A DNA stretch of 64,000 nucleotides from CAMDHY01 sp046156265 (GCF_046156265.1 NZ_JAWDIR010000011.1:186001-250000); one strand, 5' to 3'. Counted from the stretch's first letter, positions 16,478-25,475 are shown. The notes: generated from the sequence alone by a model not told the origin. Program-made: numbers and translations.

Positions 16478-17929
16478 ATGAGCCTGTCCGTCATCGCGGT
16501 GTCCTCGGAGATCTTCCCGCTGGTAAAGACCGGTGGGCTCGCCGACGTCGTGGGCGCGCTGCCGGCGGCGCTCGCGGGGGAGGGCGTGTCGGTGCGCACC
16601 CTCGTGCCGGGCTACCCCGCCGTCATCGCCGCGCTCGAGCGCACCCGCAAGGTGGTGCCCTTGGAGGGCCTCGTCGGCGGGCCGGCGCGGATCCTGCTCG
16701 CGCGCGCCGGCGATCTCGAGCTCGCCGTCCTCGACAACCCCGCCCTCTACGATCGGCCCGGCGGTCCCTACGCCGACCCGACCGGCGCCGACTGGCCCGA
16801 CAACCCGGTCCGCTTCGCTGCGCTGGCGCATGCCGCCGTCCAGCTCGCGCATGGTGCCGGCGACGAGCCGCCGGACCTCTTCCACTGCCACGACTGGCAG
16901 GCGGGCCTCGTGCCGGCGCTGTTCGCCTTCACCGGCGTCCGCATCCCGACCGTGATGACCATCCACAACCTCGCCTTCCAGGGACAGTACCCGGCCTATC
17001 TGCTGGGCGAGCTCGGCCTGCCGGCGAGCGCCTTCCACATCGGCGGGCTGGAGTACTATGGCGACATCGGCTTCCTGAAGGCGGGCCTCGCCTATGCCGA
17101 CCACATCACCACCGTCTCGCCCGGCTATGCGCTCGAGATCATGACGGCCGGGTACGGCATGGGCCTCGACGGCCTGCTGCGCGACCGCGCGGCGACCGTC
17201 ACCGGCATCCTCAACGGCATCGACACGAAGGTCTGGGACCCGACGTCCGACGACCACCTCGTTGCCGCCTACAGCCGCCGCCACCTCGGCAAGCGCGAGC
17301 GCAACCGCGCGGAGCTGCAGGCGCGCTTCGGGCTGGAGGTGCAGAGCGACACGCCGGTCCTCGGCGTCGTCAGTCGCCTCACTTGGCAGAAGGGCATGGA
17401 CATGCTCGCCGAGGCGCTGCCCTTCGTTCTTTCCCAGGGCATGCAACTGGCCGTGCTCGGCTCCGGGGAGCCGGCGCTCGAGGCCGCCTTCGGCCATGCC
17501 GCCAGCCTGCATCCCGGCCGCGTCGGCTGCCGGCTCGGCTACGACGAATCCCTCGCCCACCTGATCCAGGGCGGTGCCGACGCCATCCTGGTGCCCTCGC
17601 GCTTCGAGCCGTGCGGGCTGACGCAGCTCTGTGCGCTCCGCTACGGCGCCCTGCCGCTCGCCGCCCGCGTCGGTGGCCTCTCCGACACCATCGTCGACGC
17701 CAACGAGATGGCGCTCGCCGCCGGCGCCGGCACCGGCATCCTGTTCTCGCCGACGAGCCGGCCGGCGCTGGAGATGGCGCTGTTGCGCCTCGCCGCCCTC
17801 TGGCGCGACCGCGACGCCTGGCGCGGCGTGCAGCGGGCTGCGATGGCGACGGAGGTCGGCTGGAGCGGCCCGGCGAAACGCTATGCCGGGCTCTTCCACG
17901 ACGTCCTCGAGCGGCGCTCCAGAGGCTGA
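16478..17929 (+). CDS. glgA: Glycogen synthase (ADP-glucose)
   Basis: A GT5 synthase of 483 residues that extends alpha-1,4 chains from ADP-glucose. The N-terminal donor-binding loop reads KTGGLADVVGALP, followed by MTIHNLAFQGQYP. The C-terminal domain has SRLTWQKGMDMLAEALPF and the SRFEPCGLTQLCALRYG motif. The size is typical of GlgA. The next gene starts 14 bases after its stop, so the two are co-transcribed. Confidence 0.97.
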   Translation: MSLSVIAVSSEIFPLVKTGGLADVVGALPAALAGEGVSVRTLVPGYPAVIAALERTRKVVPLEGLVGGPARILLARAGDLELAVLDNPALYDRPGGPYADPTGADWPDNPVRFAALAHAAVQLAHGAGDEPPDLFHCHDWQAGLVPALFAFTGVRIPTVMTIHNLAFQGQYPAYLLGELGLPASAFHIGGLEYYGDIGFLKAGLAYADHITTVSPGYALEIMTAGYGMGLDGLLRDRAATVTGILNGIDTKVWDPTSDDHLVAAYSRRHLGKRERNRAELQARFGLEVQSDTPVLGVVSRLTWQKGMDMLAEALPFVLSQGMQLAVLGSGEPALEAAFGHAASLHPGRVGCRLGYDESLAHLIQGGADAILVPSRFEPCGLTQLCALRYGALPLAARVGGLSDTIVDANEMALAAGAGTGILFSPTSRPALEMALLRLAALWRDRDAWRGVQRAAMATEVGWSGPAKRYAGLFHDVLERRSRG

Positions 17930-17943
17930 GGCTGGCAATCCCG

Positions 17944-20900
17944 ATGGTGCAGCGTGGACGCTTGGGCGAAGGCCGCCCGGAGCCGCTCGGAGTGACGGCA
18001 GAGGACGGCGGCGTCAACGTCGCCGTCGTTTCGCAGAATGCGACCCGCATCGAGCTCTGCCTGTTCGACGCCGACGGCGAGATCGAGACCGACCGCATCG
18101 CGCTGCCCGAGCGTACCGGTGACGTCTTCCATGGCTTCGTGCCGGATGTGCCGCCCGGCACCCGCTACGGCCTGCGTGCCGACGGCCCGTTCGATTTTGC
18201 GAACGGCCACCGCTTCAACCCGGCGAAGCTCCTCGTCGACCCCTACGCCACCGCCCTCGATCGCCCCTTCCGCCTCGACCCGGCGATGTTCGACCGCACC
18301 GTCGACGGCCGCGTCGAGCGCGACGACGCCGACAGCGCGGCCGTCATGCCGAAGGCGATCGTGCAGGCGGGCGGTTCGGATGAGCTGCCGTCGCGGCAGG
18401 GCCGGCGCAGCGCCAGTGACGTCGTTTACGAACTCCACGTCCGCGGCTTCACGAAGACCCATCCGGACATCCCCGAGCCGATCCGCGGCACCATGGCGGG
18501 CCTCGCGCATCCGGCGGCGATCGATCATCTCGTCAGGCTCGGTGTCGGCACCGTCGAGCTGATGCCGCTGTCGGCGTGGATCGACGAGCGCCACCTCGTC
18601 CGGCTCGGACTGACGAACTACTGGGGCTACAACCCCGTCGCGCTGCTGGCCCCCGATCCGCGCCTCGCCCCCGGCGGCATGGTCGAGGTGCGCGCCACGG
18701 TCGACGCCCTGCACGCGGCCGGGATTTCGGTCATCCTCGACGTCGTCCTCAACCACACCGGCGAGGGCGACGCGTTCGGGCCGACGGTGTCGCTGCGCGG
18801 GCTCGATTCGGCGCTCTACTTCCGCCACGGCGGCGACCGTCCCGGCGGCCTGATCGACGATACCGGCTGCGGCAACACGCTCGCCCTCGACCGGCCGGCG
18901 GTGTTGCGCCTCGCCATGGACACGCTGCGCCACTGGGCGGTGGAGGCCGGCGTCGACGGCTTCCGCTTCGACCTCGGCGCCACCCTCGGCCGCCGCGCGG
19001 ACGGCTTCGATCCGGCGGCGCCGCTCTACCAGGCGATCGAGCAGGACCCGCTGCTGCGCACCCTGCGCATCGTCGCCGAGCCCTGGGACATCGGCCCCGG
19101 CGGCTACCAGCTCGGCAGTCTGCCGGCGCGCTGGGGCGAGTGGAACGACAAGTACCGCGACACCGTCCGCCGCTTCTGGCGCGGCGACCAATGGACCGTC
19201 GGCGAGCTCGCCACTCGCCTCGCCGGATCCGCCGACGTCTTCGCCGGGCGGCATCGCCGGCCGTCCTCGAGCGTCGACTTCCTCGCCGCCCACGACGGCT
19301 TCTCGCTCGCCGACCTCGTCTCCTACGAGCAGAAGCACAACGCGGCGAACGGCGAGGACAACCGCGACGGCCACGGCGAGAACCATTCCTGGAACCACGG
19401 CGTCGAGGGCCCGAGCGACGACCCGGCGATCGGTGCGGCCCGCAAGGGCGACGTGCGGGCGCTGCTGACGACGCTGCTCGTCTCCCGCGGCGCGCCGATG
19501 ATCGCGATGGGCGACGAGCTCGGCCGAACACAAGGCGGCAACAACAACGCCTATTGCCAGGACGGGCCGCTGTCGTGGATCGACTGGGGAACCGCCGACC
19601 ACGGCCTCGCCGCCTTCGTCGGGCGGCTGGTGCGGCTGCGCGCCGACAACCCGGCGCTCTCCGCCGACCGCTTCCTCACCGGCGCGCCGGTCGACGACAG
19701 CGGCATCGTCGATGTCGAGTGGCGCACCCCCGCCGGCGCACCGATGGCGCCGTCGGACTGGGAGAGTGGTGACAACCGCACGCTGATCGCCGCCTATTAT
19801 GCGCCCGCCACAGACGGCCGCGCCGCCGACCGTGCCGTCGTGGTGCTGCACGCAGGCCCGGAGCCCCTCGATGTGGTGGTGCCGGACGTCGACGAGGGCT
19901 CCATCTGGTGTGTGGCGGCCGATTCCGCCGCGCCGGATGAGGCGTCCATGGCGCGCCGCTACGACGGGCTCGCGACGGTGCCGGTCGCCGCGCGCAGTGC
20001 CGTGGTGCTGCTTGAGAGCGTGAAACAGAGTGAAACCAGGGCCTTGGAGCCGTTGACCGTGGTCGCTCCGGTGACCGCGGAAGAGGCCCCGTCGGAGGCT
20101 CCAGTCGCGGCGCCGGAATCGGGATCATTGATCACAGATCACGATCTGCCGTCAGCCTCCGCTGTGGCAGGGGAGGGCGCCTCGCCCGAGCCGACTGCGC
20201 CGGATCCCACTCCCGAGCGGGGCGCCGGGGAGGGTGGTGAAGCCGCCACCCCGCCCGCTCCTGCCCCTCCGCCCGCCCCGCCGGCGCCCACCATCGTGCC
20301 CGCCCGCATCGAGACCGGCGTGCTCGACCGGCTCGCGGCGGCGGCCGGCCTTGCGCCGTTCTGGTGGGACGTTTCCGGCAACCGCCACGTCGTCGGCGTC
20401 GAGGCGAAGCAGGCGATCCTCGCCGCCATGCGCCTGCCCGCGACCTCCACTGCCGACGCACGAGCGAGCCTGGCGCGGCTCGCCGAGCGCCGCGACCGCC
20501 GCCGGCTGCCGCCGGTCGTCGTCGCCCGCGACGGTGAGCCCGCCACCCTCACCATCGCCGCCCCGGCGCCGCGCGCGCTGGTGCTGGAGCGCGCCGACGG
20601 CGTCACGCAGCCGCTGCTGATCGGCCTCGACGCGCCGCGCATCACCGCGCTCGCCGCCGACGGCCGCGGTGTCGAGCGTGTGCGCGTGCCGCTGCCGCCG
20701 CTGCCGGTCGGCGTCCACCGTCTCGTCACCGAGGACGGTGCGGTGTCGTGCCGGGTGATTATCGCCCCGCGCCGCTGCTACCTGCCGCCGGCGCTCGCCG
20801 GCGACCACAAGGCCGTCGGCCTCGCCACCCACCTCTACGCCGTCCGCCGCAACGGTGACGCCGGCATCGGCGACTTCACCGCGCTGTCGATGCTCGGCCG

Positions 20901-22398
20901 GCTCGCCGCCGGCGCCGGGGCGGTGACGGTCGGCATCAACCCGCTGCACGCGCTCTCGGCCGTGCAGCCGGACCAGGCGAGCCCCTATCACGGCAACGAC
21001 CGCCACTTCCTCGACTGGCTCTATCTCGACCTCGCGAAGGTGCCGGACGCCTCGGCGCTGCCGGCCGTGCCGGCCGCCCCGCTCGTCGACTATCCGGCCG
21101 TGCGAGCGGCCAAGCGTGTGGCGCTGGAGGCGGCCTACCAGACATTCCGCCGACGGCCGGTGGAGGACCCGCTGGTGCGCGAACGCGCCGCTTTCGTCGC
21201 GTCCGGTGGCGAGGCGCTGCGCCGCTTCGCCGTCTTCGAGGCGATCGCCGAGAGCCGACCGGACGCGGGCTGGCCGGCGTGGCCGGAGGCGCTGCGCCAC
21301 CACGCGAGCCCGGCGGTCGCGGCGTTCGCCGCCGCCAATGCCGACCGCGTCGGCTTCGCGCTGCACCTGCAGTGGCTCGCCGACCGCCAGCTCGCCGCCG
21401 CGACCGCCGAGATGCGCGCCGCCGGCCTCTCCTGCGGCCTCTACCGCGACCTCGCCGTCGGCTCCTCGCCGGCGGGAGCGGAGGCATGGGCGGCGGCCGA
21501 CGACCTCGTCACCGGCGTCTCGGTGGGCGCGCCGCCGGACCCCTTCACCGAGGACGGCCAGGTTTGGGACCTGCCGGCGCCGGACCCGCTGCGCATGGCC
21601 GAGACCGGCTATGCCGGCTTCCAGGCGCTGCTCGCCGCCAACATGCGCCACGCCGGCCTCCTGCGCATCGACCACGCGATGGCGCTGACGCGGCTGTTCC
21701 TCGTGCCGGAGGGCATGAAGGCGATGGAGGGCACCTACGTCGCCTATCCGGTCGATGACCTCCTCGGCGTGCTGGCGCTGGAAAGCGTGCGGGCGCAATG
21801 CGCCGTCGTCGGCGAGGACCTCGGCACCGTGCCGGAGGGCTTCCGAGAGAAGCTCGCGGCGAGCGGCGTGCTGTCCTACCGGGTGGTGCCGTTCGAGCAG
21901 GACGCGACCGGCTTCCGGCCGCCGTCGTCATATCCGGTCGACGCGGTCGCCTCCGCTTCCAGCCACGACCTGCCGCCGATCCCGGCGCTGTGGACCGGCT
22001 CCGACCTCGCGATCGACGTCGCCATCGGCCGCATCACGCCCGCCGACCTGCCGGCGGCGCAGGCCTTCCGGGCACTCGAGCGGCTCCGGCTCGCCACCGC
22101 ACTGGAAGACGCCGGCGTCGAGGGCGTCACGGCCGAGACGACCGACACCGCGGCGGTGGTCGACGGTGTGCACGCCTTCCTCGCCGAGACGCCGTCGCGG
22201 CTCGTCACCCTGCAGGTCGACGACCTCACCGGCGAGACCGAGCCGCTGAACAAGCCCGGCACCGATCGCGAGCGGCCGAACTGGCGCCGGCGGCTGTCGA
22301 TGAGCGTCGAGGACATGGCCGAAAGCACCATCCCGGCCCGCATCGCCGCCGTCGTCTCCCGGCGCGACGGTGTGAAGGGCGACGCGGGGCCATCGTGA
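17944..22398 (+). CDS. Fused glycogen debranching enzyme (GlgX) and 4-alpha-glucanotransferase (MalQ)
   Basis: One 1,484-residue ORF carries two complete enzymes. Residues 1-695 are GlgX-like: a CBM48 domain, then GH13 with nucleophile Asp343 (FRFDLG), acid/base Glu379 (IVAEPWD) and His450-Asp451 (AAHDGFSL). Residues 697-786 are a Pro/Ala/Glu-rich linker. Residues 787-1484 are MalQ-like GH77: SPYHGNDRHFLDW, nucleophile Asp1243 (LRIDH), Glu1291 (VVGEDLG) and Asp1342 (SSHDLPP). No stop or frame change separates the halves. GlgX removes limit-dextrin branches and MalQ rearranges the maltodextrins released, so fusion would couple consecutive steps. I see no missing catalytic residue. Confidence 0.93.
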   Translation: MVQRGRLGEGRPEPLGVTAEDGGVNVAVVSQNATRIELCLFDADGEIETDRIALPERTGDVFHGFVPDVPPGTRYGLRADGPFDFANGHRFNPAKLLVDPYATALDRPFRLDPAMFDRTVDGRVERDDADSAAVMPKAIVQAGGSDELPSRQGRRSASDVVYELHVRGFTKTHPDIPEPIRGTMAGLAHPAAIDHLVRLGVGTVELMPLSAWIDERHLVRLGLTNYWGYNPVALLAPDPRLAPGGMVEVRATVDALHAAGISVILDVVLNHTGEGDAFGPTVSLRGLDSALYFRHGGDRPGGLIDDTGCGNTLALDRPAVLRLAMDTLRHWAVEAGVDGFRFDLGATLGRRADGFDPAAPLYQAIEQDPLLRTLRIVAEPWDIGPGGYQLGSLPARWGEWNDKYRDTVRRFWRGDQWTVGELATRLAGSADVFAGRHRRPSSSVDFLAAHDGFSLADLVSYEQKHNAANGEDNRDGHGENHSWNHGVEGPSDDPAIGAARKGDVRALLTTLLVSRGAPMIAMGDELGRTQGGNNNAYCQDGPLSWIDWGTADHGLAAFVGRLVRLRADNPALSADRFLTGAPVDDSGIVDVEWRTPAGAPMAPSDWESGDNRTLIAAYYAPATDGRAADRAVVVLHAGPEPLDVVVPDVDEGSIWCVAADSAAPDEASMARRYDGLATVPVAARSAVVLLESVKQSETRALEPLTVVAPVTAEEAPSEAPVAAPESGSLITDHDLPSASAVAGEGASPEPTAPDPTPERGAGEGGEAATPPAPAPPPAPPAPTIVPARIETGVLDRLAAAAGLAPFWWDVSGNRHVVGVEAKQAILAAMRLPATSTADARASLARLAERRDRRRLPPVVVARDGEPATLTIAAPAPRALVLERADGVTQPLLIGLDAPRITALAADGRGVERVRVPLPPLPVGVHRLVTEDGAVSCRVIIAPRRCYLPPALAGDHKAVGLATHLYAVRRNGDAGIGDFTALSMLGRLAAGAGAVTVGINPLHALSAVQPDQASPYHGNDRHFLDWLYLDLAKVPDASALPAVPAAPLVDYPAVRAAKRVALEAAYQTFRRRPVEDPLVRERAAFVASGGEALRRFAVFEAIAESRPDAGWPAWPEALRHHASPAVAAFAAANADRVGFALHLQWLADRQLAAATAEMRAAGLSCGLYRDLAVGSSPAGAEAWAAADDLVTGVSVGAPPDPFTEDGQVWDLPAPDPLRMAETGYAGFQALLAANMRHAGLLRIDHAMALTRLFLVPEGMKAMEGTYVAYPVDDLLGVLALESVRAQCAVVGEDLGTVPEGFREKLAASGVLSYRVVPFEQDATGFRPPSSYPVDAVASASSHDLPPIPALWTGSDLAIDVAIGRITPADLPAAQAFRALERLRLATALEDAGVEGVTAETTDTAAVVDGVHAFLAETPSRLVTLQVDDLTGETEPLNKPGTDRERPNWRRRLSMSVEDMAESTIPARIAAVVSRRDGVKGDAGPS

Positions 22399-23111
22399 CG
22401 ACGCCGTCCCGGCGGGCACCGACGCAAACGTCGGCTGAAGCCGCGCCGGACGAGTCTCGCGCGCCCGGCCAGCCATCCGCCGGGCCCCGCGCGCGCTTCA
22501 CCCGCGAACTGCCGGAGGTGCGCCGCGCCGAGATGATGCGGGCCGCCGCCGCCTGCCTCGCCGAGGACGGCGTCGGAGCGGCCACCGTGCGCGCCGTCGC
22601 GGCGCGGGCGGGGGTCACGCCCGGGCTGATCCGCCACCATTTCGGCGGCATCGACGGCCTGATCGCGGCGACCTATCGCCATGTCGGCGAGACGGTGTCG
22701 GAAGCGATCGAGACGGCGCTCGCGCAGGCGCCGGCGGACCCGCGCGGGCGGCTCTCGGCCTTCGTCAAGGCGAGCTTCGCGCCGCCGCTGCTCGACGGCG
22801 ACCTGCTGGCGACGTGGCTGGCGTTCTGGGGCCGGGTCCGGCGCGATCCGGAGATCCGCGCGCTGCACGGCGAAATCTATTCGGCCTACCGGTCCCGCCT
22901 CGCCGCCATGCTCGCCGCCGCGGCGGTGTCAGAGGGCCGGTCGATCGAGGCGGAGCGGGCGGCGCTGGCGCTGACGGCGCTCCTCGACGGCTTGTGGCTG
23001 GAGCTCTGCCTCGACCCGACGACGTTCTCGGCCGAAGAGGCGATCCGCATCGTCGAGGCGTTCGTCGATGCGCTGCTCGCCGGGGCGGTGGAGCCACGCG
23101 TGCGCGCCTGA
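22395..23111 (+). CDS. TetR/BetI-like transcriptional regulator
   Basis: A 238-residue regulator. Residues 63-83 form the TetR helix-turn-helix (ATVRAVAARAGVTPGLIRHH), followed by FGGIDGLIAATYRHV, which is characteristic of the BetI branch. The C-terminal helical domain should bind a ligand. The first 35 residues are Pro/Ala-rich and probably disordered. The GTG start overlaps the MalQ stop as GTGA, indicating coupled translation with the glycogen operon; a shorter start further in is possible. Control of glg genes is inferred from position only, since BetI itself governs choline-betaine synthesis. Confidence 0.85.
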   Translation: MTTPSRRAPTQTSAEAAPDESRAPGQPSAGPRARFTRELPEVRRAEMMRAAAACLAEDGVGAATVRAVAARAGVTPGLIRHHFGGIDGLIAATYRHVGETVSEAIETALAQAPADPRGRLSAFVKASFAPPLLDGDLLATWLAFWGRVRRDPEIRALHGEIYSAYRSRLAAMLAAAAVSEGRSIEAERAALALTALLDGLWLELCLDPTTFSAEEAIRIVEAFVDALLAGAVEPRVRA

Positions 23112-23189
23112 GGGCGGACAGGATCGGGAGAGGCGCCCGCTTGCACGGTCGCCGCCCCGGCCGAGTGCAACGGCACGGGCGCCCCATAC

Positions 23190-23225
23190 GAAAAAGGGCC
23201 ACCGGATTTCTCCGATGGCCCCTTC
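23190..23225 (-). terminator. Rho-independent terminator of csbD
   Basis: On the minus strand an 11-bp stem with one mismatch region (GGGGCCATCGGA / TCCGGTGGCCC) is followed by TTTTTCG. It begins about 26 bases after the csbD stop. The T-run is on the minus side only, so it serves csbD rather than the converging regulator gene. Confidence 0.8.
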
Positions 23226-23250
23226 GCGGATCATTCGATCCGGATGTTCA

Positions 23251-23442
23251 TCAGGCGCGGTCGACAGTCTTCTTGATCGCGTCCTTGGCATCGCCCTTCA
23301 GCTGCTGAGCTTCGCCCTTGCGCTCCTGCAGCGCGCCTTCGACTTCCATCTTCGGATTGTCCATGGCGCGGCCAGCGGCCTGCTTGACGTTGCCGACGGC
23401 CTCGTTGGTCATCCCTTTGACCTTGTCGCCAGTGCTACCCAT
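23251..23442 (-). CDS. CsbD family stress-response protein
   Basis: A 63-residue hydrophilic protein (MGSTGDKVKGMTNEAVGNVK...) with the Lys/Glu/Ala-rich, Gly-punctuated pattern of the CsbD family, small abundant proteins induced by general stress in many bacteria. The start is set by AGAGGAG 9 bases upstream. It is a single-gene unit with its own terminator. The molecular function of the family is unknown. Confidence 0.88.
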   Translation of the reverse strand: MGSTGDKVKGMTNEAVGNVKQAAGRAMDNPKMEVEGALQERKGEAQQLKGDAKDAIKKTVDRA

Positions 23443-23549
23443 GATCAAAACTCCTCTCGAAAAACGCGCCCCGTTGCGCTCGGTATAAGAACGGCGGAGC
23501 CGGCGGGATGGTTCCAGCGTCGCTGTTGCGATCGACCTCGCTCGCCGCC

Positions 23550-24503
23550 TCAAGCCGGGGACGGGTGCTCCGTCGTGCAGTCGGGCTGAACACGGACGCA
23601 GTTCCGGCCGGCGGACTTGGCGAGGTAGAGGGCTTCGTCGGCGCGCCGCATGGCGTCGGAGATGGAGGTATCGCCGGGGCAGACGGCGCCGACGCCGATG
23701 CTCGCCGTGACGCTCAGCGTGTCCTGGCCGACCTTGATCGACAGCTGCTCGATCTCCAGCCGCAGCTTCTCGGCCGCGACCCGAGCCCCCGCGGCGTCCG
23801 TGCCGGGCAGCAGGCAGACGAATTCCTCTCCCCCGATGCGCGCCAGCGCATCGCAGGCGCGCAGCACATGGAAGCCGACCATCGCGACCTTGCGGAGCAC
23901 CTCGTCTCCGGCAGGGTGGCCGTTCTCGTCGTTGATGACCTTGAAATGATCGAGGTCGATCATCAGCACGGACAGCGGCTCACCGAACCGCTGCACGCGC
24001 GAGAACTCGATCGCCGAGAACTCGTCGAAGAAGCGGCGGTTCGGAATGCCCGTCAGGGCATCCGTCGCCGCCAGACGGGCGACGTCCAGTTCGACGAGCT
24101 TTCGGTCGGTGATGTTCATGTGGGAGACGACCGCCCCTTCGGTCACCGGGGAGTCCCGGCGGCGCAGGGGGCTGACGCGCGCCAGGAACCAGCGCAGTTC
24201 CGTCGGGGAGTGACAGGGGTACTCGATCTGGAAGAGCTCGTCGTCGCCCCGCAGCACGGCCCGCAGCCCCTTCAGAAATTCCGGCGCCTCGAGCGCGGCG
24301 AGCCCCGTCGAGGATCGGCAGACGTCGAGATAGCTGACGCCGATGTGGTCGATCGTCTTGCCGTTGGAATTGGCCGCGGTGAAATCCTTCCACGTCTGGT
24401 TCACCGCGACGATGACGCCGTCCCGGTCCACGACGCAGATGTGGGAGGTGAGTGCATCGATGACGGCGACTGCGAAGCCGCCGTCCAGCATGGCATCCCT
24501 CAT
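23550..24503 (-). CDS. PAS domain-containing diguanylate cyclase
   Basis: A 317-residue cytoplasmic protein with an N-terminal PAS domain (about 10-135, including HICVVDRDGVIVAVNQTWKD) and a GGDEF domain (about 140-305). The active-site motif is GGEEF at 224-228, a functional variant, and the product-inhibition site RACD lies at 215-218, exactly five residues upstream, so it should be active and feedback-controlled. MIDLDHFK supplies the metal-binding Asp. There are no membrane segments. It should make cyclic di-GMP in response to a small ligand or redox cue; the signal is unknown. It is monocistronic and faces away from arfB. Confidence 0.93.
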   Translation of the reverse strand: MRDAMLDGGFAVAVIDALTSHICVVDRDGVIVAVNQTWKDFTAANSNGKTIDHIGVSYLDVCRSSTGLAALEAPEFLKGLRAVLRGDDELFQIEYPCHSPTELRWFLARVSPLRRRDSPVTEGAVVSHMNITDRKLVELDVARLAATDALTGIPNRRFFDEFSAIEFSRVQRFGEPLSVLMIDLDHFKVINDENGHPAGDEVLRKVAMVGFHVLRACDALARIGGEEFVCLLPGTDAAGARVAAEKLRLEIEQLSIKVGQDTLSVTASIGVGAVCPGDTSISDAMRRADEALYLAKSAGRNCVRVQPDCTTEHPSPA

Positions 24504-24941
24504 TCAGCAGTCCCCCAGTTGACGCTGACAGCAAGTCCGGTTGCGGAAAATCGATAATGCCCGCACAAGGACGCGATACCCCGGCGTGACCCATGCAATG
24601 CCGAGCGCAGATGGGATATGACCAAAATTTAGTCAAGTCGATCTTGCGGCAAGAATCCCGATAAAGCAGGGAAATAATCTAAAATCGGCATAATTTATAT
24701 TTTTGGAACGATAAAACGTCTCGCGCGTTGTAACGCAATTATTCTAGCAATGTTCCATTTTATTCGATTTTTATTGGCGTCCTGCGCTGCAACCGGAGAC
24801 GGGCGCCGAGCGCCGTCGCAGGACGCCTGGCCCCGCCCTCAGGTGTTCCAGTGTCCGGGGCCCCGCGCCGTTGCGCCGGCCGCCGTGCCTCGCTACTCAG
24901 GCCGCGACCGTGGGCCGGCTCCGGCTGCGGAGGGCAGTTCC
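24504..24941. promoter_or_regulatory. AT-rich divergent intergenic region
   Basis: This 438-base gap separates the leftward cyclase from rightward arfB. Bases 24,620-24,780 are strikingly A/T-rich (for example AATTTATATTTTTGG) compared with the rest of the window and probably contain promoters for both genes. I could not fix a convincing -35/-10 pair. An open frame entering arfB from 24750 is present, but its predicted residues look unlike any conserved N-terminus. Confidence 0.45.
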
Positions 24942-25370
24942 GTGGCGCGCATTCAGATCACACCGAAGATCGACCTCGATGAAGGCGAACTCACCGAGCG
25001 CTTCGTGCTGGCGGCGGGGCCGGGCGGACAGAACGTCAATAAGGTCTCGACGGCGGTGGAGCTGCGCTTCGACGTGGCGCGCTCGCCGTCGCTGCCGGAG
25101 CGGGTGCGCGACCGGCTGCTCGTCCTCGGCGGTCATCTGCTGACGCAGGACGGCGTCCTCATCATCAACGCCCGCAGCCACCGCACCCAGGAGCGCAACC
25201 GCGCCGATGCGCGGGCACGGCTCGCGGCACTGATCGAGAAGGCCTCAGAGCCGCCGCCGCCACCCAGGCGCAAGACGCGGCCGACGCTCGCCTCCAAGAA
25301 GCGGCGCCTCGAGACGAAATCCGCCCGCGGCACCATCAAGAAACACCGCGGCCGTCCGGGCGAGGAATGA
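24942..25370 (+). CDS. arfB: Alternative ribosome-rescue factor ArfB (peptidyl-tRNA hydrolase)
   Basis: A 142-residue release-factor-like protein that hydrolyses peptidyl-tRNA on stalled ribosomes. The GGQ motif (PGGQNVNKVST) is at residues 28-30, and the C-terminal tail is Lys/Arg-rich (KTRPTLASKKRRLE and on), the part that enters the empty mRNA channel. The GTG start is chosen from GGAGGG upstream and from the ArfB length of about 140; a longer in-frame ATG at 24750 would add 64 non-conserved residues. Confidence 0.92.
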   Translation: MARIQITPKIDLDEGELTERFVLAAGPGGQNVNKVSTAVELRFDVARSPSLPERVRDRLLVLGGHLLTQDGVLIINARSHRTQERNRADARARLAALIEKASEPPPPPRRKTRPTLASKKRRLETKSARGTIKKHRGRPGEE

Positions 25371-25402
25371 TCGCCGGGACGGCCGGTCGTGAGGGGTCGA
25401 GG

Positions 25403-25460
25403 TGCCGGGCGGCCCCCGCGCCGCCCGTTCTTCCTGCCGGGCGGCTCCCGCGCCGCCCGG
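25403..25460. terminator. Tandem hairpins between convergent arfB and RTX genes
   Basis: Two near-identical GC-rich hairpins (TGCCGGGCGGC...GCCGCCCG) lie head to tail at 25403-25427 and 25435-25460, separated by TTCTTCC. They sit between the two convergent stop codons and probably terminate transcription in both directions. T-runs are weak. Confidence 0.55.
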
Positions 25461-25475
25461 TCCCGTCGATGCCGG

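Noticed and set aside
15122..17938. A 938-codon open frame on the minus strand opposite glgC and glgA
   Set aside because: It is a codon-bias shadow in high-GC DNA; residues are Arg/Ala/Gly/Asp-rich without motifs, and the plus strand encodes two clear enzymes.
20040..20302. Stop/start pair or frameshift separating GlgX and MalQ
   Set aside because: The frame is continuous through the linker and both sides keep normal codon use, so a fusion is the simpler reading.
24750..24941. N-terminal extension of ArfB starting at the upstream ATG
   Set aside because: The added residues are not conserved-looking and begin in the AT-rich promoter region; the GTG at 24942 has a good ribosome site and gives the family length.
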